From contig PKFB01000022.1 in the NCBI GenBank assembly GCA_002919305.1, forward strand, positions 62,001 through 126,000: a DNA stretch of 64,000 nt. Direction: 5' to 3'. Shown here one piece after another: positions 63,194-64,000 of this stretch (positions within the stretch are counted from its first letter, which is position 1; every line of letters starts with the position of its first letter). The notes under the pieces are model-generated. The model was given only the letters and a program-made list of their open reading frames with translations. It had not been told where the DNA came from and searched no databases. Origin of the DNA: Actinomycetales bacterium (lineage in GTDB: Bacteria > Actinomycetota > Actinomycetes > Mycobacteriales > Micromonosporaceae). A program made the position numbers and the translations under genes.

Positions 63194-64000
63194 TCACGTC
63201 AGGGCACGGAGCCGACGAACAGCCTCCAGGAGCACCGGACGCTGCTTACAAAATGTGAACCGGATGAGCCGTTGACCGGCCTCTCGGGTGTCGTAGAAAA
63301 CCTGAGCAGGAATCGCGACGACACCGCAGCGGTCTGGTAGGGAGCGACAGAACTCCATCCCGTCGGTGCCGCCCAAAGGTGAAATGTCGGCTGTGATGAA
63401 GTACGTCCCTTCGGGGACCAGCACGTCGAACCCCGCTTCGGTGAGGCCCGCGCACAGTAGGTCGCGCTTCTGCTGGAGGTCGTTCCGGAGATCCACGTAG
63501 TAGGAGTCCGGCGAACGCAGCGCGGTGGCGACCGCGGGCTGCAACGGAGCGGCGTTCACGAATGTGAGGAACTGTTTGACCCGGAGCACGGCGGAGACCA
63601 GCTCTGGCGGGCCCGAGACCCAACCCACTTTCCACCCGGTGCATGAGAAGGTCTTTCCGGCCGACGACACTCGCAGCGTCCGTTCCTTCATGCCAGGAAG
63701 CGTCGCCAAAGGCAGGTGCGGGCTGGCGGCGTCGGAGTAGACCAGGTGTTCATAGACCTCATCGGTGACCGCGATCGCTCCGTACTCGACGCACAAATCG
63801 GCGATCAACTCCAACTCCGCTCGGGTGAACACCTTCCCGGTGGGGTTATGCGGAGAGTTGAGAAGCACCAGCCGGGTCCGTTTCGTGAACGCGGCACGTA
63901 GCTGATCGGGGTCGAAAACGTAGCGGCCGTGCTCCGGGCGGAGAGTTACCGGGCGGCGTACCGCGCCTGCGAGCGCGATAGAGGCGGCGTAGGAGTCGTA
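63194..64000 (-). CDS. dapC: PLP aminotransferase, DapC-like (5' truncated)
   Basis: The reading frame is open to the window edge; 268 C-terminal residues are visible, beginning YDSYAASIALAGAVRRPVTL. Class I/II aminotransferase motifs are NSPHNPTGKVF, AVTDEVYEHLVYSD and the PLP lysine in SSAGKTFSCTGWKVGWVSGP, then EGTYFITADISPLG and the terminal RFTFCKQRP. The sequence resembles the actinobacterial N-succinyldiaminopimelate aminotransferase (Rv0858c), which would serve lysine and peptidoglycan synthesis, but kynurenine/methionine aminotransferases share these motifs. Confidence 0.85.
   Translation of the reverse strand, partial: YDSYAASIALAGAVRRPVTLRPEHGRYVFDPDQLRAAFTKRTRLVLLNSPHNPTGKVFTRAELELIADLCVEYGAIAVTDEVYEHLVYSDAASPHLPLATLPGMKERTLRVSSAGKTFSCTGWKVGWVSGPPELVSAVLRVKQFLTFVNAAPLQPAVATALRSPDSYYVDLRNDLQQKRDLLCAGLTEAGFDVLVPEGTYFITADISPLGGTDGMEFCRSLPDRCGVVAIPAQVFYDTREAGQRLIRFTFCKQRPVLLEAVRRLRALT

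Overview
The window reads as one contiguous piece of an actinobacterial chromosome: high G+C, frequent GTG starts, and dense housekeeping genes with 1-4 base overlaps. The gene order (leuCD, HU, mutT1, ppk, cofC, gpsA, ddl, thiL, recG, rsmD, coaD, sepIVA, rnc, fpg, acyP, smc, ftsY, amtB-glnB-glnD, ffh, rpsP, rimM, trmD, rplS, lepB, rnhB, yraN, comM, dprA, xerC) follows, from memory, the conserved block found in Mycobacterium and Streptomyces. The HU with a lysine-rich tail, a DUF397 protein, the F420 gene cofC and frequent Nudix genes suggest a Streptosporangiales-like or related filamentous actinobacterium. I cannot name the genus. I see no prophage, insertion sequence, CRISPR array, rRNA or tRNA.

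Layout: 1-9.7 kb holds the 3' part of leuC, leuD, a strong terminator, HU, a DUF397 protein, the minus-strand group ppk/mutT1-like plus a cold-shock-like protein, and a large secreted zinc carboxypeptidase. 9.8-17.5 kb holds cofC and, divergently, plsC-gpsA-PLP lyase-ddl, a DUF3515/AsnC-type pair, thiL and an acetyltransferase. 17.8-27.1 kb holds rpmB, fakA-recG, rsmD-coaD-sepIVA, DUF177-rpmF, rnc and a PIG-V-like mannosyltransferase. 27.4-36.7 kb holds fpg, a secreted CAP protein, acyP, a small coiled-coil protein, smc-HAD-ftsY and a phosphotransferase-fold kinase. 36.8-45.1 kb holds malQ, the nitrogen operon amtB-glnB-glnD behind a clear GlnR-type operator array, and a minus-strand pair (unknown protein plus amidohydrolase). 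45.3-56.3 kb holds ffh, a second amidohydrolase, an archaeal/eukaryotic-type proS, rpsP-KH-rimM-trmD-rplS, two signal peptidases, a Nudix hydrolase, rnhB and DUF2469. 56.5-64 kb holds an orphan small gene, yraN-comM-dprA, xerC, a secreted M23 peptidase and a 5'-truncated dapC-like aminotransferase.

Several machineries are represented: the SRP pathway (ffh, ftsY, two signal peptidases), ribosome and tRNA maturation (rpsP, rplS, rpmB, rpmF, rimM, trmD, rsmD, rnc, KH protein), chromosome handling (smc, HU, xerC, recG, dprA, fpg, rnhB), phospholipid and CoA supply (gpsA, plsC, fakA, coaD) and ammonium sensing.

The main non-gene signals are these: a three-unit GlnR-like array before amtB; two pairs of DnaA-box 9-mers 5.9 kb apart; at least ten genes whose start codon lies 6-8 bases after a TANNNT box, which suggests leaderless mRNAs; perfect dyads before smc and at the start codon of a 74-residue orphan gene; two strong stem-loops in front of rnc; and many perfect hairpins at operon ends. 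I found no convincing new multigene system. The best candidates for undescribed biology are the orphan gene at 56.5 kb, the unknown-protein/amidohydrolase pair at 43.6-45.1 kb, and the DnaA-box clusters.
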